A stretch of DNA of 64,000 bases from Psychrobacter glacincola (GTDB taxonomy: Bacteria; Pseudomonadota; Gammaproteobacteria; Pseudomonadales; Moraxellaceae), in assembly GCA_001411745.2 (NCBI GenBank), contig LIQB01000009.1, positions 1 to 64,000 of the forward strand. Reading direction: 5' to 3'. Positions 54,117-63,076 of this stretch are shown piece after piece. The notes under the pieces were generated by a model, which saw only the letters and a program-made list of their open reading frames with translations, made no database searches and was not told the origin of the DNA. The position numbers and the translations under genes were made by a program. Within the stretch, counting starts at the first letter, position 1; the number at the start of each line of letters is the position of its first letter.

Positions 54117-55493
54117 TCAGTATAAGCCGCGCCCATCTTCGGGCTTAAGTCGTAAGAAGTACAGCCCCGAGAGAATGGTCAAGACTCCAAGTATCCAATA
54201 GGTGGTTTGAAACGCTGTCAGCGTATCCATTTGTAGGCGTTCACGTAACAGCGTCAGTACCGCTGCCCCAAAAGCAATACCGAAACTAATCGCTAACTGC
54301 TGATTGACCGCCATCAAGCTATTGCCACTACTGGTTTGAGCGCCTTGCAAATCACCGATAGTAATCGTATTCATCGCGCTGAATTGCATAGAGTTACAAG
54401 CGCCCATTATGGTCAAAATAGGGATAAACCATAACCACTGTGAGGCATCGGTAAACTGTGCCAACACAATGATGAGCGTGCCCATCAAAAACGTGTTGAA
54501 GACCAGTACTTTGCGATAAGTATAACGCTGAATAATTTTACTGACCCAGGGTTTAATCCCGATAGCACCGACCGCGATGGGCGCGAGGAGCCAACCTGCC
54601 TGCGACGGTGAGTATTCAAACACCACTTGCAGCAACAGCGGCAGCAAAAACGGTACGGCGCTGATGCCTAATCTGGTAAATAAGTTACCAGTGATGCCAA
54701 TACGAAAGGTTCGAATGTCAAACAAACTCAAGGGGAACAACGGTGCTTGACGACGCTTGGCGTGCCAGATATAAGCGCCTATCAATAAACTGGCCACCAA
54801 ACTAAGCAGCAACCCATAAAATCCTCGACCAGTCTGTGAGCCGAACTCTACAGCAAGCGTAAACCCACAAGCTGCTGCCGCAAACAATAAAAATCCTGTC
54901 CAATCAAGCCGCTTGGTATCCTCAAATAGTGCCGGAACCAGTTTTTTGCCCATGATAAAGCCAAAAATACCCATCGGTATATTGATCAAAAATATCCAAT
55001 GCCAACTGGTATATTGTACGATATAGCCACCTAAAACCGGTCCTACTAGCGGTGCTACCAAGGCAGGAATTACCGCAAAGTTCATGACGGTCAGCAGCTT
55101 ATTGCGTGGGTAGGATTTGACCAATATTAAGCGAGCCACAGGCGTCATCATCGCCCCGCCAATACCTTGTATAACCCGTGAACCAATCAAAAAATCCAAC
55201 GTTGGTGACGCAGCACATAGCAGTGAGCCAATACAAAAGATAATAATCGCTGCCAAAAATACTCGGCGCGTGCCGTATTTATCCGCCAAAAAACCACTGA
55301 TGGGAATAAATATGGCCAAAGTTAGCGCATAACTGATCACCGCCCACTGCATTTTTAATGGAGACTCACCCAGCGCCTGTGCCATCTGCGGTAATGACGT
55401 ATTTAATATAGTGGCATCCAAAATTTGCATAAATAGCGCCACCGCTAGCACATAGGGCAAGTATTTATCTTGTGTCGGGGTTAGCGTTACCAT
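54117..55493 (-). CDS. DHA2-family MFS efflux transporter (MdtD/HsrA-like)
   Basis: 458 residues with about fourteen hydrophobic segments. Motifs of the drug:H+ antiporter-2 class are seen: LDATILNTSLPQMAQALG (motif D1 in helix 1), GFLADKYGTRRVFL (motif A), RVIQGIGGAMMTPVARL (motif B), and APLVGPVLGGYIV (motif C, the antiporter signature). Substrate unknown. Single gene; no EmrA-type membrane fusion partner is next to it, which fits the MdtD/HsrA subgroup. Confidence 0.9.
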   Translation of the reverse strand: MVTLTPTQDKYLPYVLAVALFMQILDATILNTSLPQMAQALGESPLKMQWAVISYALTLAIFIPISGFLADKYGTRRVFLAAIIIFCIGSLLCAASPTLDFLIGSRVIQGIGGAMMTPVARLILVKSYPRNKLLTVMNFAVIPALVAPLVGPVLGGYIVQYTSWHWIFLINIPMGIFGFIMGKKLVPALFEDTKRLDWTGFLLFAAAACGFTLAVEFGSQTGRGFYGLLLSLVASLLIGAYIWHAKRRQAPLFPLSLFDIRTFRIGITGNLFTRLGISAVPFLLPLLLQVVFEYSPSQAGWLLAPIAVGAIGIKPWVSKIIQRYTYRKVLVFNTFLMGTLIIVLAQFTDASQWLWFIPILTIMGACNSMQFSAMNTITIGDLQGAQTSSGNSLMAVNQQLAISFGIAFGAAVLTLLRERLQMDTLTAFQTTYWILGVLTILSGLYFLRLKPEDGRGLY

Positions 55494-55848
55494 GTAAATC
55501 TCATTAGATATCCCATCATAAAATGAACAAAATAGTCTATTGACGACTAATTCGCTATACCAACCGAGTAGTATAAGAAAGACTCAATCATAATAAAAGG
55601 GAATCAAAGTAACGGCTGGCGGTTGAGGTTATAGAATTCTGTGTTTAGAGATAATAATATTAACACTGCTTACAAGAGAGGACTTTAATATCAGGGTTGG
55701 TTATCGTTATAGTAAACCCTCGCTAACGACTTAAGCCAACAGATATGCAGTATAGTTAATTTCATCTCAATCATATGAGATTGGATTGACTACCGACGAT
55801 ACAACTAGAAGCATCAACAATACGATAAAGATAAACTGAGGATATATT
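55494..55848. other. Divergent intergenic region
   Basis: 355 bp between the MFS gene and yghU. CTGAGGATAT precedes the yghU ATG as ribosome site. I see no operator, repeat or small gene. Confidence 0.4.
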
Positions 55849-56703
55849 ATGAGTCAGGAAAATAACAAAGCTTGCAATCATACCGATGGGCAAAACGATA
55901 AATATGTCCCGCCAAAGGTTTGGACGCAGGACAAAGAAAACGGTGGTAAGTTTGCCAGTATCAATCGCCCAACAGCGGGTGCGCGCTATGAGAAAGCGCT
56001 GCCAGTAGGCGCTGCGCCATTACAGCTGTACTCGTTGAATACGCCAAATGGCGTCAAGGTTAATATCCTGTTAGAAGAGCTTGCCGAGATTGGTGTTAAA
56101 GGTGCTGAATATGATGCCTATAAAATTGATATCTCTCAAGGAGAGCAGTTTGGTTCTGGCTTTGTAGCCATAAACCCTAACTCAAAAATTCCAGCCTTGG
56201 TTGATCATTCTGCCGATATAGCTGGCGAGCCGATAGCACTTTTTGAGTCTGGTGCTATCTTGATGTATCTGGCAGAAAAATTTGACCAATTTATGCCTTT
56301 ATCACTTGGCAAAGCACGGGCAGAGTGTTTGTCTTGGGTCATGTGGCAGATGGGCAGTGCGCCGTTCTTAGGTGGCGGATTCGGACATTTTTATGCTTAT
56401 GCGCCTGAACCGCTAGAGTACCCGATCAACCGCTATACCATGGAAACCAAACGCCAGCTCGATGTGCTGGATACCCATCTAAAAGACAGCACATATATGT
56501 GTGGCGACAACGAAGCCGATTATAATATTGCGGATATGATTATTTGGGCATGGTATGGACAATTGGTGCTTGGAAAGCTCTATGATGCCGCCGAGTTCCT
56601 GCAAGTTGATGACTACAAGCATGTGAAGCGCTGGGCACAGGCAATTGCTGAACGTCCAGCTGTTAAGCGTGCCGTAGACCTGTCATTAAAGCCTATTGAC
56701 TAA
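55849..56703 (+). CDS. yghU: Glutathione transferase-like disulfide reductase YghU
   Basis: 284 residues. After the N-terminal extension (YVPPKVWTQDKENGGKFASINRPTAG), typical of YghU, comes a thioredoxin-like domain with LYSLNTPNGVKVNILLEEL and NPNSKIPALVDH, then ALFESGAILMYLAEKF and the helical C-terminal domain. E. coli YghU binds two glutathiones and has disulfide-bond reductase activity. Length and all landmarks agree. Single gene with its own terminator. Confidence 0.94.
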   Translation: MSQENNKACNHTDGQNDKYVPPKVWTQDKENGGKFASINRPTAGARYEKALPVGAAPLQLYSLNTPNGVKVNILLEELAEIGVKGAEYDAYKIDISQGEQFGSGFVAINPNSKIPALVDHSADIAGEPIALFESGAILMYLAEKFDQFMPLSLGKARAECLSWVMWQMGSAPFLGGGFGHFYAYAPEPLEYPINRYTMETKRQLDVLDTHLKDSTYMCGDNEADYNIADMIIWAWYGQLVLGKLYDAAEFLQVDDYKHVKRWAQAIAERPAVKRAVDLSLKPID

Positions 56704-56735
56704 ACCTATCGATAACAGACGCATTGATAAAAACA

Positions 56736-56775
56736 ACAAGGCTGATAGGCGATTTGCTTATCAGCCTTGATTTTA
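56736..56775 (+). terminator. Terminator after yghU
   Basis: CAAGGCTGATA and TATCAGCCTTG pair around GGCGATTTGCT, followed by ATTTTATT. Confidence 0.8.
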
Positions 56776-57254
56776 TTCGACATCTTGCTATTCTATATTC
56801 ATATATGGTTATATTAAAATAGAGATATACTTACCTGTTTACACAATGGTACATTAGTACAACAGATAGAAACATTAGTACGTTAAGATAGCTTGAGTAC
56901 CTCAAGCATATAACACCTTAATAAGCGGGTATTTGTACTGCTCATTTAATTGGCTCAACACCATTGGGATATCAGCAAGGCGAATAGAGCCACTTATAAT
57001 AGACTGGGTAAGTCACACAGCATATCTGATTGAAATAAGATTGACTATATTGATGGATAATGATTATGAAGGATGATAACCGTAAACGGATCAACTTCTC
57101 ACGACAGGCGATGGCTAGCGAATTAAAAGTTATCAATACCAAACTCAGCGCCATTTATAACGATCAACAGATAGATGCTAATCGGCACTCAATATTGCAA
57201 TACAAAGCCAACTTAACCACCCATCCTAAAAAAATAAAAAAGATACTCTTATTG
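56776..57254 (+). other. Intergenic region before the DUF1176 gene
   Basis: AT-rich, about 480 bp. From 57060 the frame of the following gene is open (65 codons from an ATG with a weak GGA upstream), giving a charged sequence before the signal peptide. It may be a chance extension or a small leader. Nothing else recognised. Confidence 0.35.
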
Positions 57255-58337
57255 ATGATAAAAAATAAAATACGATTACCTATGTTTGCTGCTATCAGCG
57301 CAGCTTTATTTAGTACAGCAACGATGGCCAGCAATGGCGTTGAATTTACCAATCAAGACTGGCAGGTAGTCTGCGACAATACCCGTACGTGCCGGCTGGC
57401 AGGCTATCAAGCAGAAAACAATAGCGAATTTCCTATATCGGTATTGCTCATACGCCGTGCAGGCGCAAATGCTGGTGTGGATGGCAAAGTAAAGCTGGGC
57501 GGTGCTAAAGAAAGCTCATCTAAAGCCTTGATGCAACTTGGCAATCGTCATCGTATATCATTGTTCATCAATGGTAGAGACTATGGCGAAACCAAGCCGT
57601 TTTCAACTGCAGCAGGTAATGCTGACCTGACCCCAACACAAGTCACAGCGCTACTAGAGGCACTGACTAAGTCAAGCAAAATTGAGCTAGTGCTACGTAA
57701 CTCACGCTGGCAACTGTCTGATAAAGGGGCTAGCGCCGTCATGCTCAAAGCAGATGAAGCCCAAGGTCGAGTAGGGACGTCATCTGCCTTTATCAATACT
57801 GATGGTGCCGCCAAATCAAATAGCACTGTATTGTCACCCAAGTCCGCACCAAAACTGCGCTTTGTGGCGCCCAATCCGAAAGCCGTCGCTAGCGATAATA
57901 GAAAGTTTGTGATGAAATCGTCGCAGCTAGCGGCGCTAATGAAAAGTACGATGAAAGATGCGGATAGTGACTGTCCCAATCTATCAGATAAATCACCATG
58001 GCGTGTGAGCCGACTGAATGGCTCACAGCTGTTGGCACAACATGATTGCTGGACAGGTGCTTATAATACTGGTGCAGGCATCTGGGTCATCAATGACAGT
58101 AAACCTTATAAACCGACATTGGTAACCACCAACGCCACTGGCTATGATAAGGGTAAAATCACTTCCGTACAAAAAGGTCGCGGCATCGGTGATTGTTTAA
58201 CCAAGACTGATTGGGTATGGACAGGTAAGGCATTTGAAAAAAGTCATGAAAGTACCACAGGGCTTTGCCGTATGATTGAAGCGGGCGGTGCGTGGCAGCT
58301 GCCGACGTATGTCACCGAAGTTAAAATGGTGCGATAG
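57255..58337 (+). CDS. DUF1176 exported protein
   Basis: 360 residues from the ATG at 57255, chosen because it opens directly on a signal peptide (MIKNKIRLPMFAAIS...TATMAS, cleavage after about residue 26). Upstream ATGs at 57060 and 57066 would place this signal internally. The DUF1176 landmarks are present: FTNQDWQVVCDNTRTCRLAGYQ, ISVLLIRRAG, the CxxxD-type C-terminal cysteines, and GRGIGDCLTKTDWVWTGKAF. It is probably periplasmic. Function is unknown for the family. The ribosome site is weak for all candidate starts. Confidence 0.82.
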   Translation: MIKNKIRLPMFAAISAALFSTATMASNGVEFTNQDWQVVCDNTRTCRLAGYQAENNSEFPISVLLIRRAGANAGVDGKVKLGGAKESSSKALMQLGNRHRISLFINGRDYGETKPFSTAAGNADLTPTQVTALLEALTKSSKIELVLRNSRWQLSDKGASAVMLKADEAQGRVGTSSAFINTDGAAKSNSTVLSPKSAPKLRFVAPNPKAVASDNRKFVMKSSQLAALMKSTMKDADSDCPNLSDKSPWRVSRLNGSQLLAQHDCWTGAYNTGAGIWVINDSKPYKPTLVTTNATGYDKGKITSVQKGRGIGDCLTKTDWVWTGKAFEKSHESTTGLCRMIEAGGAWQLPTYVTEVKMVR

Positions 58338-58920
58338 CCGCCAATAATACTGCTGATTGTCTTATTACTCAGCATATTGAACGCGTACATCTATAATTAG
58401 ATTTGCTTTATTTACCGAGAAATTTAATAAATAGCTACATATAATATTTTATTGTGCTATACTGCGTCGCCACGTTAGCTTAGGCTTTCGTGAATTATGA
58501 GATTGATAACATCGCCTGCGATTTTGGGTCTAGGATGACCATAAGTAATTGTTGCCGATGATTTTGTGTACTTGAATAACCTGTAATGAAAATAGCAGTT
58601 ATTTTTGACTCATATCTTATCTACCGAACCATAAATGTGGTTTAAATTGGTTGTTATTCGCGATTATTTGCTTTGGACAAAGCATTAATAATACGCTTAT
58701 ATCAAACAAGGATGAGACACTCGGCACTACCACCAAAATACGTCAGACAGCACGAACGCATTTATTGTAGAGGCTCTAAGCTTTATTGGCTTGGCTTCTG
58801 ATTATCGACACTTACATGTGGTCCGGTAATTCTTTAATAAAGGCAGCGTGGTGAACGGTTATCAGTGGTATGCATCAAGCTTGCTGAATTTACAGCAACT
58901 TATACTTACCAAGGATTCTC
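58338..58920 (+). other. Long non-coding leader region of the DEAD-box helicase gene
   Basis: 583 bp without a convincing open frame. An extended -10 element TGCTATACT sits at 58455-58463. If used, it would start an mRNA near 58470 with a 5' leader of about 450 nt. Long leaders are typical of cold-induced RNA helicase and cold-shock genes. The ribosome site before 58921 is AAGGA. Confidence 0.5.
58455..58463 (+). promoter_or_regulatory. Extended -10 promoter element
   Basis: TGCTATACT fits TGnTATAAT with one mismatch in the hexamer. No good -35 was seen, which extended -10 promoters tolerate. Confidence 0.45.
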
Positions 58921-60588
58921 ATGACTGATATTTTATCTGCAATCGCCGCTGAAAACGGCATCATCGAAAACACTGACACTCCAAATACTGATACTAATAA
59001 TCAAGCGGCTACTACTGACGCGACTGATGAAGATCAAATTACCTTTGCTGAACTAGACATTGCCAAGCCGATTTTGACCGCGCTTGATCGCAGTGGTTAT
59101 ACCAATCCAACACCTATTCAAGCACAAGCCATTCCTTTTGCACTAGCAGGTCGCGACTTACTATTGTCTGCGCAAACCGGTAGTGGTAAAACAGCGGCAT
59201 TCGTTATCCCTGTACTTGACCGTTTAAGCCGTGCCACTAGCTTTGATAAACTAACTAAAGCCCTTATCTTAACGCCAACGCGTGAACTTGCTCAGCAAGT
59301 ACATGATAGTGTACGTACTTATTCTAAAGACATGCGTGGTCTATTCTGCGTACCTTTAGTTGGCGGCGCACCATACAACGGTCAGATCACTGCGTTGAAA
59401 AAAGGCGTTCAAGTTATCGTTGCGACCCCAGGTCGTCTACTTGACCATATCAATGCTGGTCGTGTTGATTTATCAAGCCTAGAAATTTTGGTACTTGATG
59501 AAGCTGACCGTATGCTAGACATGGGCTTTGCTGATGACATCAGTGATATCCTTCGTGCCGCACCAATTGATCGTCAAACGATTATGTGTTCTGCAACTTG
59601 GGATGGCCCAGTAGGTAAAATCGCTGCCAGCTTCACTAAGAACCCTGAGCGTGTATCAATCAAAGTAGAATCTGCACACATCGAAGAAAAAGTGTACTAC
59701 TGTGATGATTTTGATCATAAAAACCGTTTACTTGACAAAATCGTTTGTCAGCAAGATATGGAACAGATCATTATCTTTGCTGCTACCAAACGTAGCACTG
59801 AAAAACTGGCCAAACAGCTACAAGAAGCGGGTCATAAAGCCAGCTTCCTACATGGTGATTTGCCACAAAGCAAGCGTAACCGTATCGTTCAAGACTTGCG
59901 TAATGGTAAAGTTAAAATCCTAGTAGCGACTGACGTTGCGGCTCGTGGTCTAGATATCCCAGCTATCTCGCACGTTATTAACTATGACTTGCCACGCCAA
60001 ACTGAAGATTACGTCCATCGTATCGGTCGTTGTGGTCGTGCTGGTCGTACTGGTATCGCTATCAGCTTATGTAGCATGGATGATCGTCCACAGCTAAACG
60101 CTATCAACCGTTATTTAGATCGCAAAATGGAAGTATGTATCATCGAAGGCATGGAACCTAAGAAGACTTATGTACCTAGCGAAAACAAAGGTAATGGTCG
60201 CGGTCGTGGTCGTGGTCGTTCAAACGGCGGCGGCGGTAATGGTCAAGGCCGTGGTCGCTCGAGCGGTGGTTATCAAGGTAATCCTGCTAATGCTCGCGGT
60301 CGCTCAAGTGACAGCGCCTCAACTGGTCAACGCGCTAGCAATGACAGCGGTTATCAAGGTAAGCCACGTGACGCGTCAGGCAAACCAAACGAGCGTTCAG
60401 GTGGCAAGCCGTATCAAGGCAAGCGCACTGGTGCTCCTAGCCGCGGCGATAGCACTGGCGTTCCACGTGGTGAGCGTGCTGCAACAGGTCGTGGTCGTCC
60501 AAGTGGCAGCCAAGGTCGCCCAGCAGGTCGTTCTGACAGCCGTGGTCAAGGTCGTCCAAACGGCGGCAACCGTGGTAACAACTCGTAA
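58921..60588 (+). CDS. DEAD-box RNA helicase with RGG-rich tail (RhlE-like)
   Basis: 555 residues. A ~45-residue acidic, Asn/Thr-rich N-terminus precedes the helicase core. The Q motif is NPTPIQAQAIPFAL, motif I AQTGSGKT (about 84-91), Ia PTRELAQQ, II VLDEADRMLDMGF (~190), III SAT (~223), V TDVAARGLDIP and VI HRIGRCGRAGRTG. From about residue 422 the tail is Gly/Arg/Ser-rich with many RG and GRG units, a likely RNA-binding and condensate-promoting region. It should unwind RNA in ribosome assembly or mRNA decay. The RhlE label is by motif similarity. It is behind a long leader. Confidence 0.93.
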   Translation: MTDILSAIAAENGIIENTDTPNTDTNNQAATTDATDEDQITFAELDIAKPILTALDRSGYTNPTPIQAQAIPFALAGRDLLLSAQTGSGKTAAFVIPVLDRLSRATSFDKLTKALILTPTRELAQQVHDSVRTYSKDMRGLFCVPLVGGAPYNGQITALKKGVQVIVATPGRLLDHINAGRVDLSSLEILVLDEADRMLDMGFADDISDILRAAPIDRQTIMCSATWDGPVGKIAASFTKNPERVSIKVESAHIEEKVYYCDDFDHKNRLLDKIVCQQDMEQIIIFAATKRSTEKLAKQLQEAGHKASFLHGDLPQSKRNRIVQDLRNGKVKILVATDVAARGLDIPAISHVINYDLPRQTEDYVHRIGRCGRAGRTGIAISLCSMDDRPQLNAINRYLDRKMEVCIIEGMEPKKTYVPSENKGNGRGRGRGRSNGGGGNGQGRGRSSGGYQGNPANARGRSSDSASTGQRASNDSGYQGKPRDASGKPNERSGGKPYQGKRTGAPSRGDSTGVPRGERAATGRGRPSGSQGRPAGRSDSRGQGRPNGGNRGNNS

Positions 60589-60644
60589 TACTGTTATATT
60601 TGGTGATTAAAGTTATTAATTGCTTGATCGCCTAAAGATAGCAC

Positions 60645-60679
60645 TAAAAAAGCCAGATACTTGTTATCTGGCTTTTTTG
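60645..60679 (+). terminator. Terminator after the helicase gene
   Basis: AAAAAAGCCAGATA and TATCTGGCTTTTTT pair around CTTGT, with a T-run following. Confidence 0.92.
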
Positions 60680-60764
60680 TGTTTATTCGATCGCTGCTTG
60701 CGCGTTTTTTTCGCCTTGTCTATACTAACAGGCTTTTATTCATCGTGTGCTGCGGAGCTATTTG

Positions 60765-62009
60765 ATGCCCGATATTTCTCATTTAACTATTGATAGCCTG
60801 CCATTGGCTTTTGGCATCATTATGGCTATTATCGGTTTGGTTTTTTATACCCAAGGATTACCCGGTAAATTCTGGCAGCGCTTTTATGCGGTATTGCCAG
60901 GTATCGTGCTGTGCTGCTTTATACCTGCAACGCTTAATAGTTTAGGCGTCTTCGCTGACGGTATCGGCTCACAGATTTATGGCTTTACTGCCACTTATCT
61001 GTTGCCAGCAAGTTTGCTGTTAATGACCTTGTCGATGGATGTACCAAAGATATTGGGGCTAGGCTGGAAAGCCATCGCCATGTTTTTTGCTGCTAGTATC
61101 GCGATTATTATTAGTGGTCCAATAAGCTTGGGTGTCGCTAAATGGGTATCGCCTGAGATGTTTACCGATGACACGCTATGGCGTGGGTTTTCAGCGGTGG
61201 CGGGTAGTTGGATCGGCGGTGCGGCAAACCAAGCGGCGATGAAAGAGTTGTTTGGCGTCAGTGATGATTTATTTGGGATGATGATTTTGGTCGATACCAC
61301 CAATGCTTCATTATGGTTATTGGCTATCTTGGTATTGGCGAAGCATAGCGATAAGATAGATCGGCTGTTGAGGGCAGATACCAGTAGTATTGATAAAGTG
61401 ATTAAGGCGGTTGAGAATTATGAGCGTGACAATGCTCGTCCAGCAACTTTAAATGACTTGATGGTGATGTTTGGCTTATGCTTTGCTATGGTGGGTGTCG
61501 CACACTTTATTGGTGGTCAGATTGCAGGGTTTTTTGCGCCCTATAGCTGGGCAGTACAATATAGCTTTGCCAGCTCGTTCTTTTGGATGGTTGTGATTAT
61601 AACCTTGATAGGGGTGATTTTTTCCTTTACCAAGATACGTCGCCTTGATCATGTGGGCGCTTCCAAAATTGGTACGGTATTTATCTTTATCTTGATTGCT
61701 GCTATTGGTATGCAAATCAATCTTGCGGGTATCGTTTCGCAGTGGCGACTGCTCCTTATTGGTTTATTATGGATGAGCATTCACGTTGTCATTATCTTTG
61801 CTGTGGCTAGGATAATTCGTGCGCCGTTTTTCTTTTTGGCAGTCGGCTCCAATGCCAATACTGGCGGTGCGTCATCTGCACCTATTGTCGCAACGGCATT
61901 TCATCCATCGCTTGCACCTGTAGGTGTGTTTTTGGGTATTCTCGGTTATGCGGTAGGTACTTTCGGTGGCTATATTAGTACCCAACTGATGCGCTTGGTA
62001 GTAGGGTGA
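60765..62009 (+). CDS. DUF819 family membrane protein
   Basis: 414 residues from the ATG at 60765, with GGAG 7 nt upstream; the frame begins six codons earlier at a GTG. About eleven transmembrane helices. The motifs GSWIGGAANQAAMKELF, MILVDTTNASLWL and GSNANTGGASSAPIVATAFHPSLAPVGVFLGILGYAVGT are those of DUF819 (YjcL-like). The repeated Gly-rich halves hint at a transporter-like fold, but the substrate is unknown. Single gene. Confidence 0.88.
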   Translation: MPDISHLTIDSLPLAFGIIMAIIGLVFYTQGLPGKFWQRFYAVLPGIVLCCFIPATLNSLGVFADGIGSQIYGFTATYLLPASLLLMTLSMDVPKILGLGWKAIAMFFAASIAIIISGPISLGVAKWVSPEMFTDDTLWRGFSAVAGSWIGGAANQAAMKELFGVSDDLFGMMILVDTTNASLWLLAILVLAKHSDKIDRLLRADTSSIDKVIKAVENYERDNARPATLNDLMVMFGLCFAMVGVAHFIGGQIAGFFAPYSWAVQYSFASSFFWMVVIITLIGVIFSFTKIRRLDHVGASKIGTVFIFILIAAIGMQINLAGIVSQWRLLLIGLLWMSIHVVIIFAVARIIRAPFFFLAVGSNANTGGASSAPIVATAFHPSLAPVGVFLGILGYAVGTFGGYISTQLMRLVVG

Positions 62010-62087
62010 GCGCGAATATAATGCTCAGCATAGCCCAGTCATATCTCTACAGAGAGAAAAACTTTCAATTTATACCAAGTTAATAAC

Positions 62088-62118
62088 AAAAAGTCGACTT
62101 CACTGTCGGCTTTTTACT
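62088..62118 (+). terminator. Terminator after the DUF819 gene
   Basis: AAAAGTCGAC pairs with GTCGGCTTTT (one G-U pair) around TTCACT, followed by TTTACTTG. Confidence 0.65.
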
Positions 62119-62201
62119 TGTAGTATCAATACATACCAAATTGAGCAAACACTCAAATTTGATATGAAATATTTTTAACTCAAAACTATAAGGATAAAAC
62201 A

Positions 62202-62750
62202 ATGCAAGCAAACTACAATCCAAAAATCATTGCTGGTGCAACATTCCCCAATATCGAAGTATCCACTTATAATGGTGACATGACGCTATTGGGCAAGCCC
62301 GAAAATGGTCATGACTGGAAAATGGTGGTTGTTTACCGAGGTCAACACTGTCCAATTTGTACCAAATACCTCAATCAGTTAGAAACATTAAAATCGGCAT
62401 TTAATGAAACGGGTGTCGACGTCATCGCTGTTTCAGGTGACAGCAAAGAGCAGGTAGCAAGTCATTTGGAAAAAATAAATGTGAGCTTTCCTATCGCCTA
62501 TGATCTGACCGTTGAACAAATGAAAATGCTAGGTCTTTATATCTCTGACCCACGTTCAGAGAAAGAAACCGATCATCCATTTGCAGAGCCCGGCTTGTTT
62601 GTTATCAATACAGAAGGAAAGATTCAGATTGTAGATATCTCCAACGCTCCTTTTACTAGACCTGAGCTGGAAGCCTTGGCAAATGGTCTGGCCTTTATCA
62701 GAAATCCAGAAAACAACTATCCTATTCGTGGTACACACGATTATGCTTAA
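62202..62750 (+). CDS. Peroxiredoxin-like (AhpC/TSA) protein
   Basis: 182 residues with the thioredoxin fold of the redoxin/AhpC-TSA family. VVYRGQHCPICTKYL places a C-x2-C pair at residues 50 and 53 where peroxiredoxins have the peroxidatic cysteine. DVIAVSGDSKEQV and the SFPIAYD strand follow, and GLFVINTEGKI is the later beta-hairpin. The C-x2-C arrangement suggests a thioredoxin-like resolving partner. It probably reduces peroxides or disulfides in the cytoplasm, as no signal peptide is seen. Single gene, with AAGGAT as ribosome site. Confidence 0.85.
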   Translation: MQANYNPKIIAGATFPNIEVSTYNGDMTLLGKPENGHDWKMVVVYRGQHCPICTKYLNQLETLKSAFNETGVDVIAVSGDSKEQVASHLEKINVSFPIAYDLTVEQMKMLGLYISDPRSEKETDHPFAEPGLFVINTEGKIQIVDISNAPFTRPELEALANGLAFIRNPENNYPIRGTHDYA

Positions 62751-63076
62751 GACTGTATTATTGACGACGGCATTAATTCATAGGGCAGTGCATCATAACC
62801 GATGCATTGTCTTTTTTATTGCAAACGCTCTTTATCGTTAACATTCTCTCCAAAAGACTTATTCATACACGTGTGCACTCACAGTCAAAAACTCTGCACT
62901 GTCAGTCAATTAATTTGTCAAAAACCCCGCTATAGTAAAAAAGCTTCGTCATTAGGATGGATGACAGCCATATAAAGAATGAGTGTAATTGTTAAGTATT
63001 GACGGCCACATTGGGCGCTATATTTTACACAGCCACTCATATCTTCTGATATAAATTTCTAGACAGGGAGTCTCAC
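62751..63076 (+). other. Intergenic region before the hydantoinase B gene
   Basis: 326 bp. A plausible sigma70 promoter, TTGACG (62999) and TATTTT (63021) with 16-bp spacing, lies 50 bp before the next start codon. No clear terminator for the peroxiredoxin-like gene was found. Confidence 0.45.
62999..63026 (+). promoter_or_regulatory. Candidate sigma70 promoter
   Basis: TTGACG-N16-TATTTT lies upstream of the hydantoinase B gene; five of six -35 bases match consensus, and the -10 is weaker. Confidence 0.45.

Noticed and set aside
57060..57254. N-terminal 65-residue extension of the DUF1176 protein
   Set aside because: It would put the signal peptide in the middle of the protein; kept only as an open stretch.
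60170..60610. 146-codon Val/Ala-rich frame overlapping the end of the helicase gene
   Set aside because: It is the shifted reading of the low-complexity RGG tail, not an independent gene.
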